DNA of 37,760 bases, from positions 1-37,760 of the forward strand of contig JAZQOJ010000158.1 in the NCBI GenBank assembly GCA_045627805.1, read 5' to 3'. The DNA comes from UBA1756 sp045627805. Its GTDB lineage: Bacteria > Bacteroidota > Bacteroidia > Bacteroidales > WCHB1-69. Every line of letters begins with the position of its first letter. The stretch's first letter is position 1. A program made the position numbers and the translations under genes. Positions 15,767-22,771 of this stretch are shown here, piece by piece. The notes under the pieces are model-generated. The model was not told where the DNA came from. It was given only the letters and a program-made list of their open reading frames with translations, and searched no databases.

Positions 15767-16511
15767 ATTCTTTCAGGAATGCGTCAAGGGCGGCCGTGAT
15801 GGAGGGGAACTGCGGAGTCGGCGCCTTCACGTGGAGCGTCATTCCGGCGGCCTCCACGGCTTCGGCGGCGGCATCGCCCAGCGCGCCAATCGCTACCTCG
15901 CCTTGCTCAAAATCGGGGTAGTTGTATTTCAGCGACTGAATGCCGAACGGGCTGAAAAACACCAGCAGGTCGAACTTGGTAATGTCGAGCGAATCCTTGA
16001 TTTCGGCAGGAATGGTCCTGAAAATCACGGCTTCCTGGCAAGTGATGCCGTGCTCGCGCATAAATTCAACGTTCGGATTGGAAGTCGCATCGGCACCGCT
16101 CGGTATGAGATATTTCAGCTCGGGATTTTTCAAAAACAGCTCGAAAAGCCCCTTTTGGGTGTTGTTTTTCGGATAAAAAATCTTGCGCTTGCGAAACTGG
16201 ATGTATTTCTGCAAATAGAAAGCAATCTGGTCGTTAGGACAAAAATACTTCATTTCCTCCGAAATCTCAACGCGCAAATCCTTTACCAGATTAAAGAAAT
16301 AATCAATGGCGTTGCGGCTTGAGAAGACAACCGCTTCGTAATCCGTGATACGGATTTTGGAATCACGGAACTCGCGCGTGCTGATGCCTTCCACTTTAAA
16401 GAATTTGAAAAATTCAATGTTTACGCTGTATTTTTTGGTCAAATCAGCGTAGGGGGATTTACTAAAATCAGCAGGCGCATTTTGAGAAATAAGAATATTT
16501 TTAACCTTCAT
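15747..16511 (-). CDS. hemD: Uroporphyrinogen-III synthase
   Basis: Closes hydroxymethylbilane into uroporphyrinogen III with inversion of ring D, the branch point toward haem, sirohaem and cobalamin. The 254 residues follow the two-lobe fold of HemD: VVFSSRNAIDYFF at about 60-72 in one lobe, IPSGADATSNPN near 136-147 at the hinge, and LLVFFSPFGIQSLKYNYPDF near 182-201 in the other. Sequence conservation in this family is always low, but this pattern is typical of Bacteroidota HemD, as is the neighbourhood with DUF4271 upstream and rnpA downstream. No other haem genes are in the window, though a BtuF-like protein at 28.6 kb suggests interest in corrinoids. Confidence 0.9.
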   Translation of the reverse strand: MKVKNILISQNAPADFSKSPYADLTKKYSVNIEFFKFFKVEGISTREFRDSKIRITDYEAVVFSSRNAIDYFFNLVKDLRVEISEEMKYFCPNDQIAFYLQKYIQFRKRKIFYPKNNTQKGLFELFLKNPELKYLIPSGADATSNPNVEFMREHGITCQEAVIFRTIPAEIKDSLDITKFDLLVFFSPFGIQSLKYNYPDFEQGEVAIGALGDAAAEAVEAAGMTLHVKAPTPQFPSITAALDAFLKEYATRRR

Positions 16512-16556
16512 TTCCGCAATTCAACTTTGGATAAATTTTCTTTAATTTATTGATTT

Positions 16557-17264
16557 TCAAATAGAAATAATTACTTTTACTATCACAAGATAGGGTAAGA
16601 TTTCAAGGGTGCAAAAATACAAAAAAAATTGAAAAGGTTTTATCTTTGTTGAATTTAATGTTAAAGTCCGATACAGCATTGTGATGTAAGAGGTGAGAAA
16701 AATGGGCACGTAAAGCAGCAATAATTGAGGGATTTGCGTGTAAACAGCCGCCGCCAAAATGGGGAAAAGCGCAATGGAATTGACAGTCTGGTAGAAGAAT
16801 TTGCTCAGATTGAAGTGGTTTTTGTCTTCCCTGCATTCAAAAATGTGACACAAGAATGACACGAGCATCATTTTCAGGAAATAATCCGCCATCACGCAGG
16901 CGACCGACAGGAAATAGAGGGCCGCATTGCCCAGTGCGCTGCTAAGGTCGGGAAGGAAAAACTGCGCCAAGACGAAAAGCAGCATTCCCTGCATAGAGAA
17001 GTTGTAGGTAAGCGTTGACACGTAAATCCATTCGCCGAACACCTTCGTTTCGCGAAGCAGTTGCGAACGGTCGCGGGGAGCGAACAGCGCGTGCAGGATA
17101 TAGCCGAACTTGCGACGATTCAGCACCACCAGCAAAGTGAGCACCGCAAGAATGATGCAAAATAGGAAGGTCACCATATCCAGATAGTCAACTCCTGGCG
17201 ACATCTTGACCGGCAACATTGTCGTATTGATTTCGCTAATACCTTTTAACCAATAACTTGACAT
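16557..17264 (-). CDS. DUF4271 multi-pass membrane protein
   Basis: An integral membrane protein of unknown function found across Bacteroidota, usually next to hemD as here. With the start at the ATG at 17264 it has 235 residues; the earlier in-frame start at 17366 would read back through the promoter region and lacks family likeness. About five or six hydrophobic segments are visible, beginning at MVTFLFCIILAVLTLLVVL. The C-terminal FFLYFCTLEILPYLVIVK is the family hallmark. It is the first gene of the hemD-rnpA-yidD-S41-O-antigen ligase run (45 bases to hemD). Its promoter is divergent from that of nadA. Confidence 0.88.
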   Translation of the reverse strand: MSSYWLKGISEINTTMLPVKMSPGVDYLDMVTFLFCIILAVLTLLVVLNRRKFGYILHALFAPRDRSQLLRETKVFGEWIYVSTLTYNFSMQGMLLFVLAQFFLPDLSSALGNAALYFLSVACVMADYFLKMMLVSFLCHIFECREDKNHFNLSKFFYQTVNSIALFPILAAAVYTQIPQLLLLYVPIFLTSYITMLYRTLTLNSTKIKPFQFFLYFCTLEILPYLVIVKVIISI

Positions 17265-17290
17265 TCCTTTTAGCTTTCTAAAAAACTTGG

Positions 17291-17298
17291 CAAAATTA
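17291..17298 (-). promoter_or_regulatory. -7 element for the DUF4271-hemD operon
   Basis: TAATTTTG on the minus strand, 27 bases before the DUF4271 ATG. It faces the nadA promoter 24 bases away, forming a compact divergent promoter. Confidence 0.6.
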
Positions 17299-17322
17299 TA
17301 AAAAATAACCGAATAATTTATG

Positions 17323-17330
17323 TATTTTTG
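17323..17330 (+). promoter_or_regulatory. -7 element for nadA
   Basis: TATTTTTG followed by CA, the commonest form in this window, 47 bases before the nadA ATG. Confidence 0.65.
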
Positions 17331-17376
17331 CACTCCGTTTTCCGCACCTTGGCGGAAGAAGTTCAAATCATTGAGA

Positions 17377-18285
17377 ATGAAAAATCAAATCGCAGAGTTA
17401 AAAAAAGCAAAAAACGCCATCATCCTGGCGCACTATTATACCCGTCCGGAAGTGCAGGAAGTAGCTGATTTCGTGGGCGATAGTCTGGCGCTGGCACAAA
17501 AAGCCGCTGCCACCAACGCCGACATCATCCTGTTTGCCGGCGTACACTTTATGGCCGAAACCGCCAAGATTCTGAACCCGACAAAGAAAGTGCTGATTCC
17601 CGACCTCGCCGCCGGATGCTCGCTCGCCGACTGCTGTCCCGCCAACGATTTCGCCCGCTTTTTAGAGCAGTACCCGGAGCACACCGTGCTCAGCTACATC
17701 AACTGCTCCGCCGCCGTGAAGGCACTCTCCGACATCATCGTCACCTCCGGCAACGCCCTCCGCATCGTGCAGTCGCTGCCCGCCGACGAGAAAATCGTGT
17801 TCGCTCCCGACCGCAACCTCGGCCGCTACATCAACGAGCAGCTGGGCCGCAAAATGGTGCTGTGGGACGGTGCCTGCCACGTTCACGACGGCATTCTGCC
17901 TCAGGAAGTTGAAGCCGCCCGCGCCCAGCACCCCGACGCGCTGGTAATCGCGCACCCCGAATGCCCGGAAACCGTGCTCGCGCTCGCCGATTTTGCCGGC
18001 TCCACCGCCGCAATGCTCAAACACGTGGCCGCTTCCAACCACTCGCAATTCATCGTCGTGACGGAAAATGGCATCCTTTACGAATTGCAAAAACAAAATC
18101 CCGACAAACAATTCTTCCCGGTAACATCTCAGTGCAACTGCAATGGAATCGTTTGTAAAGATATGAAAATCAATACGTTGGAAAATATTTATCAGGCATT
18201 ACAAACCGAGCAGCCAGAGCTCGTGCTGCCCGCCCACATTATGGAAGCCGCCCGCAAGCCCATCGAACGGATGCTCACTTTTTAA
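17377..18285 (+). CDS. nadA: Quinolinate synthase NadA
   Basis: A [4Fe-4S] enzyme that condenses iminoaspartate with dihydroxyacetone phosphate to quinolinate, the first ring of NAD. The start is the ATG giving MKNQIAELKKAKNAIILAHYY; the 19 residues before it overlap the -7 element and are not conserved. 302 residues is normal. Cluster ligands by position are C81 (GCSLADC), C167 (GACHVHDG) and C253 (SQCNC). Other family residues are HYYTRPEVQEVADFVGDSL near the start, SYINCSAAVKA and AHPECPE. nadB and nadC are not near. It is followed after 11 bases by an rRNA methyltransferase gene on the same transcript. Confidence 0.97.
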   Translation: MKNQIAELKKAKNAIILAHYYTRPEVQEVADFVGDSLALAQKAAATNADIILFAGVHFMAETAKILNPTKKVLIPDLAAGCSLADCCPANDFARFLEQYPEHTVLSYINCSAAVKALSDIIVTSGNALRIVQSLPADEKIVFAPDRNLGRYINEQLGRKMVLWDGACHVHDGILPQEVEAARAQHPDALVIAHPECPETVLALADFAGSTAAMLKHVAASNHSQFIVVTENGILYELQKQNPDKQFFPVTSQCNCNGIVCKDMKINTLENIYQALQTEQPELVLPAHIMEAARKPIERMLTF

Positions 18286-18296
18286 GCCCATTTCTT

Positions 18297-19481
18297 ATGA
18301 AAAAAATCATCCTTCAACGAGGAAAGGAAAAATCACTTCAACGCTTTCACCCGTGGGTTTTCTCGGGCGCCATCTACAAACAAGACAAAAATATTGAGAA
18401 TGGCGATGCGGTTGAAATATACAATTCTGAGAATCAATATCTTGCAACGGGACATTACCACAACAGTTCCACTTGCGTGAAGGTTTTCAGCTTTAAAAAA
18501 GTGGAACCCGATGCGGCTTTCTGGCAGATGCGCCTGGAACACGCCGTGGCGCTCCGCCGCCAGCTGGGACTGTTCGACAATCCGGGAACCACGATTTTCC
18601 GATTGGTGAACGGCGAAGGCGACTATATGCCCGGACTCATCGCCGACTGGTTCGACGGCAACCTCGTTTTGCAGTTTCACTCGTACGGAATGTACTTGTT
18701 GAGAGACACTTTCGTGCAGATTTTGCGAGAAATGTTCGGTGAAAAGTTGCACTCCATTTATGACAAAAGTGTGGCGACGCTCCCCGAAATCCCTGGTTTT
18801 GAACCCGTTGACGAGCTGCTTTACGGCTCTTTCGGCGACGTGCTGGTGAAAGAGAATGGCGTTCCCTTCCACATCGACATTATTCAGGGCCAGAAGACGG
18901 GCTTTTTCATCGACCAGCGCGAAAGCCGGCGACTGGTGCGCGACTTTTCGGCGGGCCGCTCCGTACTCAACCTTTTCTGCTATACGGGCGGATTCTCGCT
19001 GTACGCATTAGATGGCGGGGCTGTGCGCGTGGATTCCGTTGACATTTCCAAGAAAGCCATTGAATACGTGGAAACCAACATCGCGGAAATGGGGGCTGAG
19101 GCAATGGCACGCCACCGCTCGTTCGCGCAAAACGTTTTCGACTTCTTTGAAGAAAACCGCGACGCACGCTACGACGTGATCGTGCTCGACCCGCCGGCAT
19201 TCGCCAAGCATCACAAAGTAAAGGAAAACGGTGTGAAGGGCTACCGCAGCTTGAACCGAAAAGCTTTGCAAATGGTGAAAAACGGGGGATTCCTGTTCAC
19301 CTTTTCCTGCTCGCAGGCCATTTCAAAAGAGGATTTCCAAACCATCGTATTCTCGGCGGCGGCAATGGAAGGCAAAAAGGTGCGGGTGCTACGCCATCTG
19401 GAAGCAGGTCCCGACCATCCCGTTGACATTTTCCACCCGGAAGGCAGCTATCTGAAAGGATTGCTGGTTTATGTGGAATAG
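18297..19481 (+). CDS. Class I rRNA (cytosine-C5) methyltransferase, RlmI-like
   Basis: Likely methylates a cytosine of 23S rRNA with S-adenosylmethionine (RlmI acts on C1962 in E. coli). Residues 1-80 form a PUA RNA-binding domain (KSLQRFHPWVFSGAIYK). A linker domain follows to about 190, then the Rossmann methyltransferase with SAM motif VLNLFCYTGGFSLYAL at about 224-239. The m5C features are DPPAFAKHHK at about 300 and the catalytic-type cysteine in FTFSCSQAIS. 394 residues match the RlmI length. Orthology to RlmI is inferred; some Bacteroidota paralogues have unproven targets, so no symbol is given. It converges on the rluD-like gene with only six bases between stop codons. Confidence 0.92.
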   Translation: MKKIILQRGKEKSLQRFHPWVFSGAIYKQDKNIENGDAVEIYNSENQYLATGHYHNSSTCVKVFSFKKVEPDAAFWQMRLEHAVALRRQLGLFDNPGTTIFRLVNGEGDYMPGLIADWFDGNLVLQFHSYGMYLLRDTFVQILREMFGEKLHSIYDKSVATLPEIPGFEPVDELLYGSFGDVLVKENGVPFHIDIIQGQKTGFFIDQRESRRLVRDFSAGRSVLNLFCYTGGFSLYALDGGAVRVDSVDISKKAIEYVETNIAEMGAEAMARHRSFAQNVFDFFEENRDARYDVIVLDPPAFAKHHKVKENGVKGYRSLNRKALQMVKNGGFLFTFSCSQAISKEDFQTIVFSAAAMEGKKVRVLRHLEAGPDHPVDIFHPEGSYLKGLLVYVE

Positions 19482-19487
19482 ATTTCG

Positions 19488-20570
19488 CTATTCGTCTTCT
19501 TCCCATTCGCGATGCACTGCGTAATTGCGCCATTTTTCTAAAACGGCCGCAAAATCCTCAGGCATTTCAGAATCAAAAAGCATATACTTTCCTGTAATAG
19601 GATGCTTGATACCCAGTGACTTAGCGTGAAGTGCCTGGCGTGGCATCAGTTTGTAACAATTCATAATGAACTGTTTGTACTTGGTGAAGGTCGTTCCTTT
19701 CAGAATCTGGTCGCCACCATACGACACGTCGTTGAAAAGCGGATGCCCGATGTGTTTCATATGAACGCGGATCTGGTGGGTGCGGCCGGTTTCCAGAACG
19801 CACTCCACAAGCGTGACGTAGCCGAAGCGCTCAATCACCTTGTAATGGGTTACGGCGTGTTTTCCCTGTTCACCGTCGGGAAAGACGGTCATCACAAGGC
19901 GGTCGCGCGGGTCGCGGCCCACATTGCCCACAATGGTTCCCTCGTCCTCTTTGAAATCGCCCCACACCAGTGCCCTGTACTTGCGGTCGAGGGTGTGATT
20001 GAAGAAAAGGGCAGCCAGCCGCGCCTGTGCCAGCTCGGTCTTCGCCACGATCATAATGCCGGAAGTGTTCTTATCAATGCGGTGCACCAACAGCGGACGC
20101 ACCTCCTGTCCTAACGCATCTCGTTGGTCTTTAAGATGATACGACAACGCATTAACGAGCGTTCCGTTATAATTTCCGAAAGCGGGATGAACCACCATAC
20201 CCGCCGGTTTGTTCACTATGATGATGTCGTCGTCTTCGTAAGGGATGTTGAGCGGAATGTCTTCCGGGATGATTTCGTAGTCGCGCGGAGGTTGCGGCAG
20301 CAGAATGGTGATCACGTCACCAGGGTGCACGCGGTAATTCGACTTCTCGGGTTTTCCGTTCACGAGAATGCAGTTGGCCTTCGCCGCCTGCTGGATGCGG
20401 TTGCGCGACGTGTTGGCGATCAGGTTTTGCAAATAGCGGTCCATTCGCAGCAGCACGGTGTGAGGATCGACCGTGAAACGGTAATGCTCGTACAATTCTT
20501 CGCGGTCGCTGCTTGTCACATCAGGGTTCTCGTCTTCCAATTCGTCGGGTGTGTCTTCGTACTCTTTCAT
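19488..20570 (-). CDS. RluA-family 23S rRNA pseudouridine synthase, RluD-like
   Basis: Converts uridines of large-subunit rRNA to pseudouridine. The start at the ATG giving MKEYEDTPDELEDENPD is chosen because the 18 residues before it cross the -7 element. An acidic N-terminal tail precedes an S4 RNA-binding domain at about 35-100 (RMDRYLQNLIANTSRNRIQQ, ILVNGKPEKSNYRVHPGD). The catalytic domain carries the RluA motif HRIDKNTSGIMIVAK with the nucleophilic aspartate. GRTHQIRVHMKHIGHPLFND is the second family signature. An S4 domain plus this catalytic type fits RluD (U1911/1915/1917) best, but RluC-like specificity cannot be excluded. Confidence 0.92.
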   Translation of the reverse strand: MKEYEDTPDELEDENPDVTSSDREELYEHYRFTVDPHTVLLRMDRYLQNLIANTSRNRIQQAAKANCILVNGKPEKSNYRVHPGDVITILLPQPPRDYEIIPEDIPLNIPYEDDDIIIVNKPAGMVVHPAFGNYNGTLVNALSYHLKDQRDALGQEVRPLLVHRIDKNTSGIMIVAKTELAQARLAALFFNHTLDRKYRALVWGDFKEDEGTIVGNVGRDPRDRLVMTVFPDGEQGKHAVTHYKVIERFGYVTLVECVLETGRTHQIRVHMKHIGHPLFNDVSYGGDQILKGTTFTKYKQFIMNCYKLMPRQALHAKSLGIKHPITGKYMLFDSEMPEDFAAVLEKWRNYAVHREWEEDE

Positions 20571-20587
20571 AGTTGGATTTGAAAGCA

Positions 20588-20595
20588 CAAAAATA
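20588..20595 (-). promoter_or_regulatory. -7 element for the RluD-like gene
   Basis: TATTTTTG on the minus strand, 17 bases before the chosen ATG. This short leader is one reason to reject the longer reading frame. Confidence 0.6.
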
Positions 20596-20617
20596 CAACA
20601 TTTTTTAAGAATTCGTT

Positions 20618-20650
20618 TCTGCAATAGTCCAAAAAAAAATTGTAAGTTTG
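20618..20650 (+). promoter_or_regulatory. Promoter of the OmpA/TPR lipoprotein gene
   Basis: The -7 element TAAGTTTG (20643-20650) and a weak -33-like TCTG (20618-20621) are 21 bp apart. It is divergent to the RluD-like promoter. Confidence 0.55.
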
Positions 20651-20701
20651 CAAACTTTTGTAGAAAAATGTTTACAAATTTAATATAAAAAAGAAAAAAC
20701 T

Positions 20702-22513
20702 ATGAAGCATTTGAAAATCTTTATGTTAGTAAGCTTGGCTGCACTGCTTTTCAGCAGTTGCGGTTTGGGCAAAATGGTATCGCGCTACCCGGAAGTGAGC
20801 ATTAAATTGCGAGATGCCGACCTTGAGAACAAAGGCGGGCAGGTCGCATACGAAGTAAAGGGAACGATTCCTGCGAAGTATATGAAGAAAAAAGCCACGA
20901 TGACCGTGACCCCCACGATTGAGTATCAGGGACAGACCATCGCGCTGGCTCCCATCGAGTTACAGGGTGAAAAGGCAAAGGCCTCCGGCACCAGAATCTC
21001 TTACAAGAAAGGCGGCAACTTCTCCGCCAATGGTTCTTTCGAGTTCAAGGACGGTTACGAGGAAGCCAACTTAGTGGCAATTTCCACCGCCAACAAGAAA
21101 AAGGCGACCCACACTTTCGAACCCGTTATGCTTTGCGAAGGCATTTGCAACTCTGCTTCCCTGATGGATTTGAATCCTGAGCTGGGTGACAAGGCCGGCA
21201 ACGGAACCACCCTCATTTACGGCGAGCACGGTTACAAAACCGAATACGCCGAACAGGCAGCCGTTCTCTATTTCGACCTCAACAAGTCGGACCTCAATAT
21301 GAAACTCAAGCTCAACAAGACTGACGAGGCAAAGAAAAACATTAAAGACTTCGTTGCTTTCCTGAACACTGGCCGCAAAACCGACAAAGTGGTCATCACG
21401 GGCTGGGCTTCTCCCGAAGGTGAAGAAAGTATGAATCAGGGCTTGTCAGACAAGCGCGCCGAACAAGGTAAGAAGTGGTTCGAAAACGAACTCGACAAAT
21501 ACCTCCGCCAGTATGCGAAAGACAACAAAATCAAATACAAAGACCTTCCGAAACCGGAAATCGTTTACGAAGTGACCTCTCCTGGCGAAGACTGGAACGG
21601 CTTTGAAAAAGATTTGCAGGCCTCCAACATCAAAGAGAAAAACCAGATTCTGAACGTGGTACGCTCACAGCCCGACGCTGCACAGCGCGAACAGAAAATC
21701 CGCGAAATGACCGACATCTACAACGAAATCGCCGACATCATCCTTCCTCCCCTCCGCCGCGTCGTAGTATCAATGGTTTACAACAAAAACAACTTCAGCG
21801 ATGAGCAAATCGTGGAAATGATGCAGAAAAATCCTGACACCCTCAACGTGAACGAAATGCTTTACGCTGCCGCAATGGAAAAAGATCTGGCTAAGAAACA
21901 AGCCATCTACGCCACCATCACCGAAAAGGAAGAAGGCGACTGGCGCGCTTACAACAACCTCGGCATCCTCCTTTTGAACGAATACATTGAAAACGGCGAC
22001 CAAGCGAAACTCGACGAAGGTGTTAAGAACCTCGCAAAAGCTTACGCCATCTCTCCCAGCAATGGTATCGTGCTCAACAACAAGGCCATCGGCGAATGGC
22101 TCCAGGGCGACCAAGACGCCGCTATGCAAGACTTCGCTGCCGCTGAAAAAGCTTCCATCAATCCCGTTCAGCAAGACTACAACCTGGCAATGAGCCAGAT
22201 TAAGGCCGGTAACTACGAAGCCGCAGCCGCCGCAATGAACAACAAGACTTGCGACTACAATATGGCGCTTACCCAGATGCTTCAGAAACAATACAACGAA
22301 GCTTTGAAGACCGTGAACTGCATCGCTAAGAAAGATGCCAAAACTTACTACCTCGCCGCTGTTCTTTCCGCTCGTATGAAAGAGGAATCAAAAGTTTACA
22401 GCAATCTTACCGAAGCTGTGAAAATGAAACCCTCTTTGAAGAGAAAAGCTCAGAAAGACGCCGAATTCAAACAGTACAAAAACAAATCCGAATTCCAGGC
22501 AATTGTAAAATAA
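20702..22513 (+). CDS. Lipoprotein with OmpA-like and TPR-type repeat regions
   Basis: A 603-residue predicted lipoprotein: signal peptide with lipobox LFSSC, lipidation at C20. Residues about 30-170 form a beta-rich domain of unknown type. An OmpA-like region follows at about 190-370 (VLYFDLNKSDL, then VVITGWASPEGEESMNQGLSDKRAEQ), the pattern by which OmpA domains hold peptidoglycan. It is interrupted by a charged insert before the final RRVVVSMVY strand. From about 385 to the end come helical TPR-like repeats (WRAYNNLGILLLNEY, DAAMQDFAAAEKA, NEALKTVNCIAKK). It probably sits in the outer membrane facing the periplasm, anchoring a complex to the wall. Related architectures are common in Bacteroidales, but function is unassigned. 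Single-gene unit with own terminator. Confidence 0.8.
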   Translation: MKHLKIFMLVSLAALLFSSCGLGKMVSRYPEVSIKLRDADLENKGGQVAYEVKGTIPAKYMKKKATMTVTPTIEYQGQTIALAPIELQGEKAKASGTRISYKKGGNFSANGSFEFKDGYEEANLVAISTANKKKATHTFEPVMLCEGICNSASLMDLNPELGDKAGNGTTLIYGEHGYKTEYAEQAAVLYFDLNKSDLNMKLKLNKTDEAKKNIKDFVAFLNTGRKTDKVVITGWASPEGEESMNQGLSDKRAEQGKKWFENELDKYLRQYAKDNKIKYKDLPKPEIVYEVTSPGEDWNGFEKDLQASNIKEKNQILNVVRSQPDAAQREQKIREMTDIYNEIADIILPPLRRVVVSMVYNKNNFSDEQIVEMMQKNPDTLNVNEMLYAAAMEKDLAKKQAIYATITEKEEGDWRAYNNLGILLLNEYIENGDQAKLDEGVKNLAKAYAISPSNGIVLNNKAIGEWLQGDQDAAMQDFAAAEKASINPVQQDYNLAMSQIKAGNYEAAAAAMNNKTCDYNMALTQMLQKQYNEALKTVNCIAKKDAKTYYLAAVLSARMKEESKVYSNLTEAVKMKPSLKRKAQKDAEFKQYKNKSEFQAIVK

Positions 22514-22534
22514 TCTTTTTACATTATATTTATT

Positions 22535-22566
22535 AGAGGATGTCTTCACGGCATCCTCTTTTTTTT
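22535..22566 (+). terminator. Terminator of the OmpA/TPR lipoprotein gene
   Basis: AGAGGATG (22535-22542) pairs with CATCCTCT (22552-22559), followed by eight T, 21 bases after the stop. Confidence 0.88.
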
Positions 22567-22653
22567 CGGCATCATTCCTTTTCGTATGGTGAAATTATCG
22601 GATTCGTGCGATGATGGGAATTGTGAAACGGTGAAACGGTTAAGCGGTGAAAC

Positions 22654-22708
22654 GGACGAATGCCGCCTGCGGCGTAAACAAGAAATTCGCAGGAAATTTC
22701 AAGGAAAT
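22654..22708. repeat. 55-bp dispersed intergenic repeat, copy 2
   Basis: Near-identical (54 of 55) to 8038-8092 and in the same orientation. It ends 38 bases before the ygiQ -7 element. Confidence 0.8.
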
Positions 22709-22745
22709 TTTCAATTTTCTTCCAACTGATTAACGATTTTCGTTG

Positions 22746-22753
22746 TATTTTTG
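22746..22753 (+). promoter_or_regulatory. -7 element for ygiQ-queA
   Basis: TATTTTTG followed by CA. Transcription would start near 22760, only about 12 bases before the GTG used as start of ygiQ. Confidence 0.6.
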
Positions 22754-22771
22754 CAAATTAATAATTTTGCG

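Noticed and set aside
16612..16619. TATTTTTG on the minus strand, possible separate hemD promoter
   Set aside because: It lies inside the conserved C-terminal coding part of the DUF4271 gene (FFLYFC), where the codons alone explain it. It may work, but there is no second support.
19476..19493. GAATAG/CTATTC hairpin across the two convergent stop codons
   Set aside because: Only six pairs and no T-run; probably a chance result of two facing stop codons.
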